Positions 29,308 to 39,605 are shown, counted from the stretch's first letter. The stretch is 64,000 bases of DNA from an uncultured Granulosicoccaceae bacterium (GCA_937922015.1 CAKZVB010000113.1:22976-86975), one strand, 5' to 3'. Notes: generated by a model from the sequence alone, not told the origin. A program made the numbers and translations.

Positions 29308-30684
29308 TTAACTGTATCGATTTTCCAGCACTTCAAACATTGCACGTATTCCCATCGCTTCACCGCCAATAGGTCTGCCGGCACGGGCGCGAGTGTTCCA
29401 GGCCATAATGTCGAAGTGCGCCCAGCTAATATTGTCGTCTACAAAGCTCTGTAAATACAAGGCCGCTGTGGTCGCACCGGCAAATGGGGTACTGGCACTG
29501 TTGGTCATATCGGCTACGTTACTTTTTAACAATGATCGATAACATTTGTGTAGTGGCAATTGCCAGGTAGGATCACCGACCGTTTCGCCTGCATCAAAAA
29601 TTTGCCTGCCAAGCTCCTTGTCGTTACTGAAATACGCAGATATTTCAGTACCGACAGCAACACGGGCAGCGCCGGTGAGTGTGGCGAAATCAATTAATAA
29701 ATCAGGCTTTTCTTCACAGGCTTCAGTTAACGCATCACACAACACCAGGCGCCCTTCAGCATCGGTATTATCAATTTCAACAGTGATGCCACTTCGCGTT
29801 TGTATAACATCGCCAGGTCTAAAGCTATTGGATGAAATTGCATTTTCAGCAGCTGCGACCAGAAGTCGCAGACGTACAGGTAGCTCCAGTGCCATAATCA
29901 ATTGCGCAAGCCCGATTGCCTGTGCAGCACCGCCCATATCTTTTTTCATATTGCGCATGCCGGCTGCGGGTTTTATATCCAGCCCGCCACTGTCAAAAGT
30001 TACCCCCTTTCCAACGAGTGTTACCGACGGGTGTTTTTCGTTTCCCCATACCAGTTCAATCAGACGTGGCGGATGATCACTTGCGCGGCCCACTGTATGA
30101 ATACTTGGATAATTGGCAGCGAGAAGCTCATCACCAACGATTTCCTGAAATCGTCCGGCGTGGGTCTGGGCGATTTCGGCAATCGTCGCCGACAGATGCT
30201 GCGGCATCATATCTTCTGCAGGTGTGTTTATCAGGTCTCTGATACGGCTGGTTGCGGCGACCATTTCATGTATACGGGGATGATTGGCTGAGTTGGGTAG
30301 TTTCAATTGCGCCGCATTGCGCGGGGCCGCTTTGTAGCGATTAAATTGATAACCACCAAGCCCCCAACCGAAAGCCAGAGTTTCAAGGTTGGCTTTAACA
30401 CCACTGCCTTCTATTGTATAGAGCCCTTCTGGTAGTCGAGTGGGCAAATCGGCAATCGCAAACGGATCGGTAAGATCGGTAACGCCACAGACAAATTTTT
30501 CTATTGAACCATCAGCTGCCGGTAGCCCGCACAGATTACCCGCTTTAGCTGAAAATTCATTTTGTTGTAACCACTTAATATGTGCGTCAGTTAATTTACT
30601 CTTATATCTGGAATAGCTGGCCTTGTTGACTAAAGCGATGGGGGTAGCAGCGTCTCTGCCGCCATAGACGAATGGTTCGGTCAT
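29308..30684 (-). CDS. Leucyl aminopeptidase family (M17) metallopeptidase
   Basis: M17 signature NTDAEGRLVLCDAL; GKGVTFDSGGLDIKPAAGMRNMKKDMGGAA. Confidence 0.95.
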   Translation of the reverse strand: MTEPFVYGGRDAATPIALVNKASYSRYKSKLTDAHIKWLQQNEFSAKAGNLCGLPAADGSIEKFVCGVTDLTDPFAIADLPTRLPEGLYTIEGSGVKANLETLAFGWGLGGYQFNRYKAAPRNAAQLKLPNSANHPRIHEMVAATSRIRDLINTPAEDMMPQHLSATIAEIAQTHAGRFQEIVGDELLAANYPSIHTVGRASDHPPRLIELVWGNEKHPSVTLVGKGVTFDSGGLDIKPAAGMRNMKKDMGGAAQAIGLAQLIMALELPVRLRLLVAAAENAISSNSFRPGDVIQTRSGITVEIDNTDAEGRLVLCDALTEACEEKPDLLIDFATLTGAARVAVGTEISAYFSNDKELGRQIFDAGETVGDPTWQLPLHKCYRSLLKSNVADMTNSASTPFAGATTAALYLQSFVDDNISWAHFDIMAWNTRARAGRPIGGEAMGIRAMFEVLENRYS

Positions 30685-30903
30685 AAATAATAAGAGTGTC
30701 TAAAACAATTATTGTAGACCTTGATACCGTATTTTGCCGTGGTTTTTGATCTGAACAATCGTATATTTGCCTAAGTGATTGTTCGAAAAGCTCTAAGTAA
30801 AATCCTCAGTTAAAAATACTCCATATGAGTGGACATTTGCCAAACAATCGCAGACCACCGGCACTGTTTGAGCGTCTGTGGACGAGCCCTGGCGTTAAAA
30901 CAG

Positions 30904-32211
30904 CTAAGGCGTGCGGCGAATATTATCCGGCAGCCAGGTTGCAAGCTCCGGCCATACCACCAGAATGACAACCATCACAAGCATCAACAACACCATCGGG
31001 ATAGCAGTTTTTGCTATGTAGGATATTTCATGGTTGGTCATGCCTTGCAACACAAAAAGGTTAAACCCGATAGGAGGTGTCACCTGCGCCATTTCCACCA
31101 CAACCACGATAAATATCCCGAACCAGATAACATCGATCCCGGCCTGGCGGATCATGGGTTCAACAATGGCCATAGTCAGTACCACTGACGAGATACCATC
31201 GAGAAACATACCAAGCACAACATAAAAGAGTGTCAGTGCAACGATCAGCACCACTGGCGATAAATCCATCTGATCAATCCACGCCGCCAGCGCGCTGGGC
31301 AGACCAGTGAAGCCCATGGCCAGTGACAAGAATGCCGCCCCCATTAGTATCAATGCGATCATCGCTGACGTACGTGTTGCGCCCATCAAGCTTGCGCTAA
31401 AGCTGGCCCAGCTTAATGAGCCCTGCATTGCAGCCAGAACAAGCGCACCGACAACACCGATCGCCGCAGCTTCGGTAGCCGTCGCCCACCCAAAATACAT
31501 CGACCCTATAACGGTAAACACCAACATAAGTACCGGTACAAGAAAGCGACTCTCGTTGACCATTTGACGCAGACTCATTGAAGGCTCTGCCGGCGGGCGC
31601 TGATCTTTTCGCAGGTAATGCCAGCCGATGATGTAGGTCATAAACAGACCAGCCAGCACCAGACCGGGAATAATTCCGGCCATAAACAGTTTGGTAATGC
31701 TCTCGTTTATTGTTACGCCATAGACGATAAGCGTAAGTGAGGGTGGAATCATCAGCCCGAGTGTTGCTGCCCCTGCCAGCGTTCCCACGATCATGTATTC
31801 GGGATAGCCGCGTGACCGCAATTCCGGAATCGACATTTTGCCGACAGTCGTCAGTGTTGCAGCGGATGAGCCGGACACTGCTGCGAATATGGTACAGCCC
31901 GCTATGTTTGTGTGCAGCAAACCACCGGGGAGTTTGCGCATCCACGGTGCAAGTCCACGGAACATGTCTTCAGACAAGCGAGTCCGGTAGAGTATTTCAC
32001 CCATCCAGATAAATAGCGGCAAGGCGGTTAGCGTCCAACTGCTCGAGCTTGTCCAGATGGTGGTGATCATTGCGTCACCTGCCGGACGCGAGGTAAACAG
32101 CTCCATGCCTACCCAGGCAACCGCCATGAGCGCCAAACCAACCCAGACCGAACTTCCAAGCAGCGTGAACAAGACAATGAGGAATACAATAGTTGCGAGT
32201 ATCTCACTCAT
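30904..32211 (-). CDS. TRAP transporter large permease (DctM-like)
   Basis: 12-TM DctM pattern; MIPPSLTLIVYGVTINESITKLFMAGIIPGL; TPPIGFNLFVLQG. Confidence 0.95.
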   Translation of the reverse strand: MSEILATIVFLIVLFTLLGSSVWVGLALMAVAWVGMELFTSRPAGDAMITTIWTSSSSWTLTALPLFIWMGEILYRTRLSEDMFRGLAPWMRKLPGGLLHTNIAGCTIFAAVSGSSAATLTTVGKMSIPELRSRGYPEYMIVGTLAGAATLGLMIPPSLTLIVYGVTINESITKLFMAGIIPGLVLAGLFMTYIIGWHYLRKDQRPPAEPSMSLRQMVNESRFLVPVLMLVFTVIGSMYFGWATATEAAAIGVVGALVLAAMQGSLSWASFSASLMGATRTSAMIALILMGAAFLSLAMGFTGLPSALAAWIDQMDLSPVVLIVALTLFYVVLGMFLDGISSVVLTMAIVEPMIRQAGIDVIWFGIFIVVVVEMAQVTPPIGFNLFVLQGMTNHEISYIAKTAIPMVLLMLVMVVILVVWPELATWLPDNIRRTP

Positions 32212-32963
32212 GACGCCGACTCCGTTGCCACTTTGTTGTCTGCGGATATATCACCGTCCACCGTTTCCATGCTGATCGGATTCTCACCGGTCACCAGCAA
32301 TCGATAGAGATTGTCCCAAAGGGCGACGGCCAACAATACAGCGCCAATTGACATCGGTATTTGCGGCAACCACATGGGTGTATAAACCCAACCGGTTCCG
32401 GCAGCCTCCCATATCGACTGCCACTGCGATGGGGCTGCGCCAAACATTTTCACCACTGCAAGCACGCGTTCGGGTACCTGGTCGATACCCTGGGTTCGAT
32501 CGTTGATCATCTCGGACATGAAATTGGTTTTGATCGCATAGCGCGCAAAATAGGTTGCTGTTATTGCAGCCACCAGTAGCGCAAATACATTCACCCACTT
32601 GCGCGTGAATGTATTGAGGTTAAGCAGTATCGATACTCTAATGTGCGCACCGCGATTGAGCGCATGAGCCAGCGCAAAAAAGGAAGTCGCGGCCATCGCA
32701 TAGCCGGCAAAATCTGTTGAGCCCGGAAACTGCAGGCTGAGCCATCTAAACACCATTTGCACAACGATTATCAGCAGGATGCCAACCATACAGCAAGCCG
32801 CCAATACACCGGATGCCGTATAGATGAAATCCAGCACCTTCCACAGCGGCCTTAACACGCCGTAGAGCTTCTGACGCAGTACTAAACACAACACTGCGAA
32901 AAGACCGGGGAAGACGAATAGCCATACCCATAACGGCAAACCTAGAAAAGGTTTCCAATCCAT
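32208..32963 (-). CDS. TRAP transporter small permease (DctQ-like)
   Basis: Four-TM protein overlapping DctM; STDFAGYAMAATSFFALAHALNRGAHIRVSILL. Confidence 0.92.
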   Translation of the reverse strand: MDWKPFLGLPLWVWLFVFPGLFAVLCLVLRQKLYGVLRPLWKVLDFIYTASGVLAACCMVGILLIIVVQMVFRWLSLQFPGSTDFAGYAMAATSFFALAHALNRGAHIRVSILLNLNTFTRKWVNVFALLVAAITATYFARYAIKTNFMSEMINDRTQGIDQVPERVLAVVKMFGAAPSQWQSIWEAAGTGWVYTPMWLPQIPMSIGAVLLAVALWDNLYRLLVTGENPISMETVDGDISADNKVATESAS

Positions 32964-33054
32964 AGAGTTACTCGATTAGTAGTTTAAGCGGTGGCAGGTG
33001 CTATCTAAAAGGAGATCCGGGCTCATTTCAGAACCCGGACATATTGGTTAAAAA

Positions 33055-34032
33055 TTACATGCCTTTGTAAGCATCCATGATGGCTTTTCCGTCTTCACCG
33101 GTAGCAGCCAGCCATTCTGCCTGCATCGTAGCGCCGATTGCCTGTAGCTCTTCCATGAACACGGGACCAGCGTCAACAACTGACATACCGTTTGCTTCCA
33201 GCTGTTCGTAGTACCACTCTGACAATTCTTCTGACTTTGCAGTACACGACGCGCCGATTTCATCAGCGGCTTTCTGCAGGCCTGCCTGAGTCTCTGAGTC
33301 CAGCCCTTCCCAAACGCCCTTATTCACCATTACGTAGTTTCTTGGCTGCCATGCGCTAACCTTGTAGTAGTGCGACAGATGCTCCCATACTTTTCGATCG
33401 TAGCCAGTTGAACCCGATGAAATAAAACCATCCGCGACACCTGTGGCCAGCGCCTGGGTTAATTCAGCGGCTTCAATTTGCACTGGTGTACCACCCAGAC
33501 TTTCGATCACTGTTGCGGTAGCAGCGTTGTATGAGCGCAATTTAACACCTGCAACATCTTTTGCAGAATTGACTTCCTTCTTGAAGTAAAACCCCTGACC
33601 AGGCCATGGACAGGTATACAAGGCAACCAGATTGCTCTCACCCAAATGTTTGTTTACCGGTCCCTTCGCCGCTTGCCAGAGCTTTTCGCCGGCGGGGTAA
33701 GTGGTGGCCAGAAACGGCAGATTATCCCAGTTGTAGATGGGGTCTTCATTGGCGTGAGCAGACATGATGCGCTCACCGATAGGCGCCTGACCCGTTTGCA
33801 CCGCACGCTTGATATCTCCACCACCAAACAACGATCCACCGGGGTGGATGGTTATATCGATTTTTCCACCAGTGTATTCCCTGACTTTGTCAGCGAACAT
33901 CACGCCGTGCTCTGAGTGGTAGTTAGTCGCGGAATATGCCATCGGCATATCCCATTTTTCTGCTGACGCACCGGTTGCAACCAGGCTGACGGCAGCACCA
34001 AGTGCCAGACTTGCTACTGTTGTTAATTTCAT
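33055..34032 (-). CDS. TRAP transporter substrate-binding protein (DctP-like)
   Basis: Signal peptide; HSEHGVMFADKVREYTGGKIDITIHPGGSLFGGGDIKRAVQTGQ. Confidence 0.95.
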   Translation of the reverse strand: MKLTTVASLALGAAVSLVATGASAEKWDMPMAYSATNYHSEHGVMFADKVREYTGGKIDITIHPGGSLFGGGDIKRAVQTGQAPIGERIMSAHANEDPIYNWDNLPFLATTYPAGEKLWQAAKGPVNKHLGESNLVALYTCPWPGQGFYFKKEVNSAKDVAGVKLRSYNAATATVIESLGGTPVQIEAAELTQALATGVADGFISSGSTGYDRKVWEHLSHYYKVSAWQPRNYVMVNKGVWEGLDSETQAGLQKAADEIGASCTAKSEELSEWYYEQLEANGMSVVDAGPVFMEELQAIGATMQAEWLAATGEDGKAIMDAYKGM

Positions 34033-34229
34033 TATTTTCTCTCCAAATGTAAGTTGGCGTGAGCCCGCGCCGGATTAAATACCAGCTATTCAACACCGAA
34101 CCGGGATCGGTACCCGTCGGCGACATCTCAGCATAACACGCGTTCAGCCAGCAAGGTTTTGAAAAAACGCCAATCGAACCTTGTGCAACCCGAACCATAT
34201 TGTCGCACCCTTCGGGCATACAGATGTTG

Positions 34230-35222
34230 TCAGCCCTGTTGCTTGTAGTGTGCAAATGACTTTTTATTGCGAGATAAAATGTACTCGGCTGCACTAACTG
34301 GCGGAAACTGCGGTGTTTCATTTGGCAGCAGCTCGGCCGGGTCTACCACTGACTGCGGGTTGGGGTCGTAGAACATAGCGATAGAGTATCTGGCATCGTT
34401 ACCGGAGTTGCGAACGCGGTGTTTGGTTGACGGCAGCCTGTTGTTTGACCAGCGCTCCAGCAAATCCCCGATATTCACCACCAGGGTATTTTCGACAGGG
34501 GGTGCTGCAACCCATTTACCATTCGGAAACAGCACCTCAAGCCCGCTGGTTTCCTGCAATAACAACGTGATACAACCAAAATCGCTGTGTGGCGCTACGC
34601 CGAATTGGTCGGGATGAAGCTCGGTCGGCGGATATCGCAGCAACTGCCCGCGCAACATCGAGCGATTGTAATGCGACGTAAAGAAATTCTCATGCTGCCC
34701 CAGCGAGAGTGCGATTATCTGCAGCATCAAACTGCCCGTTTGCTCAATCATCTGTGAATACCGGACCACAGCACGTTGAAAACCCGACAGATTTTCAGGC
34801 CATTGATTCGGCCCGCACAGGGGCACACCGGCTTGATAATCAGGGTCATCGGGGCCTGCCTCACGGCCCCAGAAAAAAACCTCTTTCTGATCCGCTCGTT
34901 TAGCACCCGCCATCATTGCGTTACCGGGCGCTAAATATCCACGGTTGTTGTGATCAATCGCAATAGCGTTTTTCTTGTTCGCAGATTGCTCAAAAAATTG
35001 ACGCTGTTCAAGCCGTACCGCCTCTATTATGCTACGTTGTTCTTCACTGATTTGAACATAGATAAACCCGCTCTTGCCGGTGGCTCTCGTGAACTGCGCA
35101 GCGGCATCTGACTTATCCAGTTTTAGCGGTTCAGACAAATCAAGTATTGATATTTCGTTGTTGTCGAGCATTTGATCGCACCCCTTTGTATCCGGCATGT
35201 TAAACGCTTGCAGAACCCCCAC
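34230..35222 (-). CDS. 2-oxoglutarate/Fe(II)-dependent oxygenase (isopenicillin N synthase-like); start may be internal
   Basis: HSDFGCITLLLQETSGLEVLFPNGKWV..NIGDLLERWSNNRLPSTKHRV..ARYSIAMFYDP (HxD...H, RxS). Confidence 0.92.
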   Translation of the reverse strand: MGVLQAFNMPDTKGCDQMLDNNEISILDLSEPLKLDKSDAAAQFTRATGKSGFIYVQISEEQRSIIEAVRLEQRQFFEQSANKKNAIAIDHNNRGYLAPGNAMMAGAKRADQKEVFFWGREAGPDDPDYQAGVPLCGPNQWPENLSGFQRAVVRYSQMIEQTGSLMLQIIALSLGQHENFFTSHYNRSMLRGQLLRYPPTELHPDQFGVAPHSDFGCITLLLQETSGLEVLFPNGKWVAAPPVENTLVVNIGDLLERWSNNRLPSTKHRVRNSGNDARYSIAMFYDPNPQSVVDPAELLPNETPQFPPVSAAEYILSRNKKSFAHYKQQG

Positions 35223-35244
35223 GCAAAAAATTCAAGAGATTGCT

Positions 35245-36309
35245 ATGAGCAACATAATTACCCGAATGCTTGAGGACAAGCCCTACATACTGGCTGATGG
35301 TGCAACCGGTACAAATTTGTTCAGTATGGGCTTGCAAACCGGCGACGCACCGGAATTCTGGAACGCTGACCATCCTGATCGGGTAACAAATCACTATAAA
35401 AGTTTTATCAATGCCGGGTCGGATCTGGTATTGACAAACACTTTCGGCGGCAACCGCTATCGGCTGCAATTGCACAATGGCGAGAAACGCGTCAGTGAAC
35501 TAAATGAAAAATCTGCCAGCCTGCTTCGCCAGGCAGCGGATACCAGTGACAGACAAATTCTGGTTGCAGGCGACATCGGCCCTACCGGCGAAATATTCGA
35601 ACCGGCGGGCACCCTGACGATTGAAGCCGCAACGGAAGCATTCGCCGAGCAGGCTCAGGCACTGGCCAATGGCGGCGCTGACCTGCTCTGGATCGAAACC
35701 CTTTCATCGATCGAAGAAGCAAAGGCCGCTTTTGCCGGCGCGAGGACTACCGGTTTACCGATTATCTTCACAATGAGTATCGATACCAACGGCCGTACCA
35801 TGATGGGTGTGACGGCCGCAGATATCGTCAATCTGGCAACACAGATGCTGCCTGAACTTACCGGCTGCGGCACTAACTGTGGCGTAGGTGCTGCTGAAGT
35901 GGTTGCCGCGATGGTGAATATGAAAAAGACCTGTGAAAATTCTCCTCACCAGCCCGTGTTTGTTGCAAAAGCCAACTGTGGCATTCCTGAGTGGGTCGAC
36001 GGGAAAATCGTCTACAACGGGACACCTGAGTTGATGGGACGCTATGCACAACTTGCGCTGGATTCAGGCGCTCAAATCATCGGCGGCTGTTGTGGCACAT
36101 CGCCCGAGCATATTACTGCAATGAGAGACGCACTGGAAAACTACCAAAAGGGCTCTACACCTGCACTGGAGGAAATCATTGCAGAGCTTGGTGATGTATC
36201 CGTCGGTGCACAATCACAACTGCTTGGTGACATGAGCGTAGCCGGTGGCTCCGTTTCCGGCACAGCGCCAAGACGAAGCCGCCGCAGCAAGAGACCTGCT
36301 GCAAGCTGA
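35245..36309 (+). CDS. Betaine-homocysteine S-methyltransferase / homocysteine S-methyltransferase family protein with basic C-terminal tail
   Basis: ILADGATGTNLFSMGLQTGDAPEFWN; Zn ligands GTNCGVG and GGCCGTSPEHI; tail APRRSRRSKRPAAS; ATG at 35245. Confidence 0.9.
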   Translation: MSNIITRMLEDKPYILADGATGTNLFSMGLQTGDAPEFWNADHPDRVTNHYKSFINAGSDLVLTNTFGGNRYRLQLHNGEKRVSELNEKSASLLRQAADTSDRQILVAGDIGPTGEIFEPAGTLTIEAATEAFAEQAQALANGGADLLWIETLSSIEEAKAAFAGARTTGLPIIFTMSIDTNGRTMMGVTAADIVNLATQMLPELTGCGTNCGVGAAEVVAAMVNMKKTCENSPHQPVFVAKANCGIPEWVDGKIVYNGTPELMGRYAQLALDSGAQIIGGCCGTSPEHITAMRDALENYQKGSTPALEEIIAELGDVSVGAQSQLLGDMSVAGGSVSGTAPRRSRRSKRPAAS

Positions 36310-36316
36310 ATAGCCA

Positions 36317-36355
36317 CGATAGATGCGGGACGAGCTATCGTCCCGCAAAAAAAAA
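36317..36355. other. Inverted repeat with alternative pairing followed by a poly-A run
   Basis: TGCGGGACGA-GCTA-TCGTCCCGCA (36324-36347) then A-run; alternative CGATAG (36317-36322)/CTATCG (36335-36340). Confidence 0.6.
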
Positions 36356-36378
36356 CGTCGTAACAACCCTACACAGAC

Positions 36379-37161
36379 TCAGACGGCTCTGGTCTCGGCC
36401 ACTACCTCTTTCACAGCAGCGGGCAAGTTATCCCGCCGTCCAAGATACACATGCCGGTAGGCCACATACAAATAGATACCCAGCAACGGCATACAAGGCA
36501 CGGCAACCAGCAAGGCCACTTCACTAACGACAAACAGCAAGAAAAATATAAAAAAAGGTGTGTAGCTGGCAACAATTACAACTGGTGTGTTTAGTCGCTC
36601 TCCGCGTCGGGCAAGCCGCAGTAATTCAATGAACCCCAATTTATAGAACGCGGCCAGCGGCAAAAGAAACCACATGGTGGTCACCATGACCCCCAGATAG
36701 ACTACGAACAAAGCATCAGTACCCGGATAGAGCCAATGTAGAAAATTAATCGAAGGTGGTGCAGCTACCTCTGCAAATAGCTCTTCAAACATCAACAACG
36801 ACGCTAGCTTCACCGCCACCACCCACATCAACACATAAAAAAGCGCAAACAACACAATGGTGAGTACACTGTTCTGCAGAGCGGTATAACATCGATTCAG
36901 AGAGACCGGCTTTGATTCATCTAACGTTCGTGCAAACTCGATCGTCAGCACAAGACACACCTGACATAAAACCAACCCGATCAGGAACGTCAGGTAGCTG
37001 TTCAGCTTGAGCTTATAACAAACGACGAAAAAAATGAGCGCGAGGCTCAGGAAGAGAACAGGGCTTCGTCGAAATATGGCCATTGACTCAGTCAGCCAGT
37101 TTCTAATATCTGAAATTTCAACCCGTTGCGGTTCAAGCTGATGGTTCATTACTATCACCAT
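36379..37161 (-). CDS. Integral membrane protein of unknown function (multi-TM)
   Basis: 260 aa with several hydrophobic helices; no recognised catalytic motif. Confidence 0.7.
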   Translation of the reverse strand: MVIVMNHQLEPQRVEISDIRNWLTESMAIFRRSPVLFLSLALIFFVVCYKLKLNSYLTFLIGLVLCQVCLVLTIEFARTLDESKPVSLNRCYTALQNSVLTIVLFALFYVLMWVVAVKLASLLMFEELFAEVAAPPSINFLHWLYPGTDALFVVYLGVMVTTMWFLLPLAAFYKLGFIELLRLARRGERLNTPVVIVASYTPFFIFFLLFVVSEVALLVAVPCMPLLGIYLYVAYRHVYLGRRDNLPAAVKEVVAETRAV

Positions 37162-37349
37162 TGAATATTGACATGCTCGCGCCCTGTGCCACTTTAACAG
37201 TTACTTTTATACCAACAACCTATAGCACCAAACAACAATCATTCAGCGATATTTCATGCTAACAGTAAAACTGATCAAACAGATTTTTCTAATTTTTTCA
37301 ACCCAACTGTCGGATCAATTACGGGCAATCAAATTCATTAGATAGCACT

Positions 37350-37637
37350 TCAGGTCACTTCTTTTTGTTTAGCTACCCAACGCACGTGTTTCATCACCGA
37401 TGGGTCTGCACGAAGTTTTTCAACGCTGTTTAACTGCTTGCCCAATGTCATTTCGTCATACAATTTATGGATACCACGGTGGCAGGCACGGCACAACTTC
37501 ACGCGCGCCTGAAGTGCTTTGCGCGAATAGGTTTTTTTAAAAAAATTTCGCCTATGAAGCTTGCGAGGCACTAAATGGTGCCATGTCAGTGCCGTGCTGC
37601 GGCTACATAACTCGCATCTGTCCGGAGCTGTATTCAT
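37350..37637 (-). CDS. Small HNH-type zinc/nuclease-like protein
   Basis: CELC...WHHLVPRKLHRR...KLCRACHRGIHKLY (Cys pairs plus HH and H). Confidence 0.7.
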   Translation of the reverse strand: MNTAPDRCELCSRSTALTWHHLVPRKLHRRNFFKKTYSRKALQARVKLCRACHRGIHKLYDEMTLGKQLNSVEKLRADPSVMKHVRWVAKQKEVT

Positions 37638-37639
37638 TA

Positions 37640-38278
37640 TTAAAACTTATCGAGCACCAGGGGTAGCTCAGCCATTGATTGGATAACACAGACCTTGTCA
37701 CCCCGACTGGTTTGTGCCTTGGGGTCATAGTGCACCACATCAATCCCGGCTGCCAGCGCCGCAGACACACCAACCATACTGTCTTCAATGACCACACATT
37801 GTGACGGTTCAAATCCCATGCTTTTGGCGGCATGCAGAAATAGACCGGGCTCAGGTTTCCAGCAGTCAATCTCGTAGGCGCTGTAGACTGCATCAGGGAA
37901 AAAACAATCGAGTCCGGTCACCCGCAACGCCAGCTCAAGTTTTGCCATAGGGGCATTCGAGGCCACGCACATCGGTTGATTGAGTTTTTTTAACACTTCG
38001 GGGATATGTGCAACGGGACGCAGGCTTTTTTCAAAAATCAGATTTGCGCGTTGACGAAAGCGGTCGGTAAAATCTTCATCCAGAAGCCTTTGGTGGCGTT
38101 GCTGCAAATCATCAAGTACTGCGCTGAACATCCAGCCACTATAGGTTCTAAACAGATTTTCTGCACTTTCGGATATCCCCGACTCCTGTAGCTCAGCGGC
38201 CATTGCCTGGCTGTTTAGAAACTCACTGTCAACGAGGGTGCCATCACTGTCGAATAACAGACATCTCTTCATTATCAA
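37640..38278 (-). CDS. HAD-superfamily hydrolase, beta-phosphoglucomutase/YieH-like
   Basis: LLFDSDGTLVDSE; SNAPMAKLE; KPEPGLFLHAAKSMG; VVIEDSMVGVSAALAAG. Confidence 0.93.
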   Translation of the reverse strand: MIMKRCLLFDSDGTLVDSEFLNSQAMAAELQESGISESAENLFRTYSGWMFSAVLDDLQQRHQRLLDEDFTDRFRQRANLIFEKSLRPVAHIPEVLKKLNQPMCVASNAPMAKLELALRVTGLDCFFPDAVYSAYEIDCWKPEPGLFLHAAKSMGFEPSQCVVIEDSMVGVSAALAAGIDVVHYDPKAQTSRGDKVCVIQSMAELPLVLDKF

Positions 38279-38468
38279 ACTCCTTTGCCTGCACAGTGCA
38301 GTCTAGCTATTGGCGACGGAGCCTGAATGATCACTCAAGTTACTTGAGATTCTGCCTGCCACAGGCGGGCCCGGCCTTTGTTAATAAAGGTCATTCATGA
38401 GCAGCGGCATGCGGCCAATGCGATCGCGTGATGAGTGTTGCGCAGCAACCTCTATTTCCGGATGGGCA

Positions 38469-39122
38469 CTAATTAGCCCATGAACCAAGACTGACGGTGA
38501 TCGAACATGAATGCCCGTGATCCTGCAATGCCTGATGCCATTGCCGCCTTACCCCCAGATTATTGCACCCTTTGTTGAGCTTTGCCTGCAACGCACGAAT
38601 TTCATGCTCACGCACCGCTGGAGGCAGTGACTGGCGGTCACTTTTGACACCGTTTAACAGATCAACAGTAACAGCCACCAGGGTGTCTACATCACCTGTC
38701 TTTTCAAATTGCCGCTCGGCAGCCAGAACGCTTGCGCGGATATCTTTTAACCGGCGATTAAAGTCGCTACCCCGCCGTGTGCCACGGGACTCCGGACTCA
38801 TCAATTCGCCTGTCTGGAGAGCCAATTGCCGTATCTCCCGACGCTCGAGGACGATCAGGCATTCGTCAATCCGCTCGGCTGTCCCGCATTGCCACGCCAG
38901 TGAATTGCGCATTTCCCGAACCCCCTGGGCGGTCATCACATTTTGCGCAATCGCCAGGGCCGATAATCGATCGAGTTCTTTATCGAGCAAGTCCAACTCC
39001 GGATTGCTGCAAATCGCTCGCTCCAGCTTAGTAAAGACCTTATTACAGTCCACGGTCTGCGCCTGAGCGCCCCCTAACCCTGAAAACACAAGCAAAAGGA
39101 AAATCGTTAGTACCCTGTTCAT
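38469..39122 (-). CDS. LprI-like lysozyme-inhibitor-domain secreted protein
   Basis: Signal peptide; VDCNKVFTKLERAICSNPELDLLDKELDRLSALA typical LprI-domain pattern. Confidence 0.75.
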   Translation of the reverse strand: MNRVLTIFLLLVFSGLGGAQAQTVDCNKVFTKLERAICSNPELDLLDKELDRLSALAIAQNVMTAQGVREMRNSLAWQCGTAERIDECLIVLERREIRQLALQTGELMSPESRGTRRGSDFNRRLKDIRASVLAAERQFEKTGDVDTLVAVTVDLLNGVKSDRQSLPPAVREHEIRALQAKLNKGCNNLGVRRQWHQALQDHGHSCSITVSLGSWAN

Positions 39123-39562
39123 GGTCCGTCCTGGTGCATGAGCGTCTGCCTTTGGCCGAAGGAGCGCTCTTTATTTTTTTAATTTTGGCACCGGCACTGT
39201 AGCGACGGAAAGACAGATGAACTTAAGCGAGGAGAGGTGATTCTTTGTCCAATAAGCAATTAACTTCACCATTTATAAGCACTTTGCCTTGAAATGACCC
39301 CGTGCATCGCCTATATTCCGCTGCTCACGAAAGCCTTCAGATGTCAGTTTAGTTGCCTTATCAACATACATCTGCTATTCAGTCCAGCGCCCGACTGGCT
39401 GCATAGAGAGCGGCATTTCAAACTCGTTGAGTCCGGGCTCCCTTAAACATTTGTTTTTTCACAAGAAAATACGTGTTGGGCGATAAAGCTCCTACAACAT
39501 GACAGTTTACACAGCGCTCTACTTCGGCACCTGGCAGAGCACCTGGCCAAGAGCCAGCACGC

Positions 39563-39590
39563 GCACCGGTTTATAAGCCGGTGCTTTTAT
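39563..39590 (+). promoter_or_regulatory. Terminator-like hairpin in the leader just upstream of fusA2
   Basis: GCACCGG (39563-39569) / CCGGTGC (39578-39584), then TTTTAT; 15 nt before the ATG at 39606. Confidence 0.6.
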
Positions 39591-39605
39591 ATTTGAGAAA
39601 CAGAA

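Noticed and set aside
29546-30291. Overlapping plus-strand ORFs opposite the M17 aminopeptidase
   Set aside because: Shadow ORFs of a confidently assigned metallopeptidase.
37350-37637. HNH protein as a defence nuclease
   Set aside because: Small single HNH-like protein without defence neighbours; nothing in the sequence supports a defence role.
38563-39066. 167-aa plus-strand ORF opposite the LprI-like gene
   Set aside because: Arg/Ser-rich translation with no recognisable domain; the opposite strand encodes a signal peptide and LprI-like pattern.
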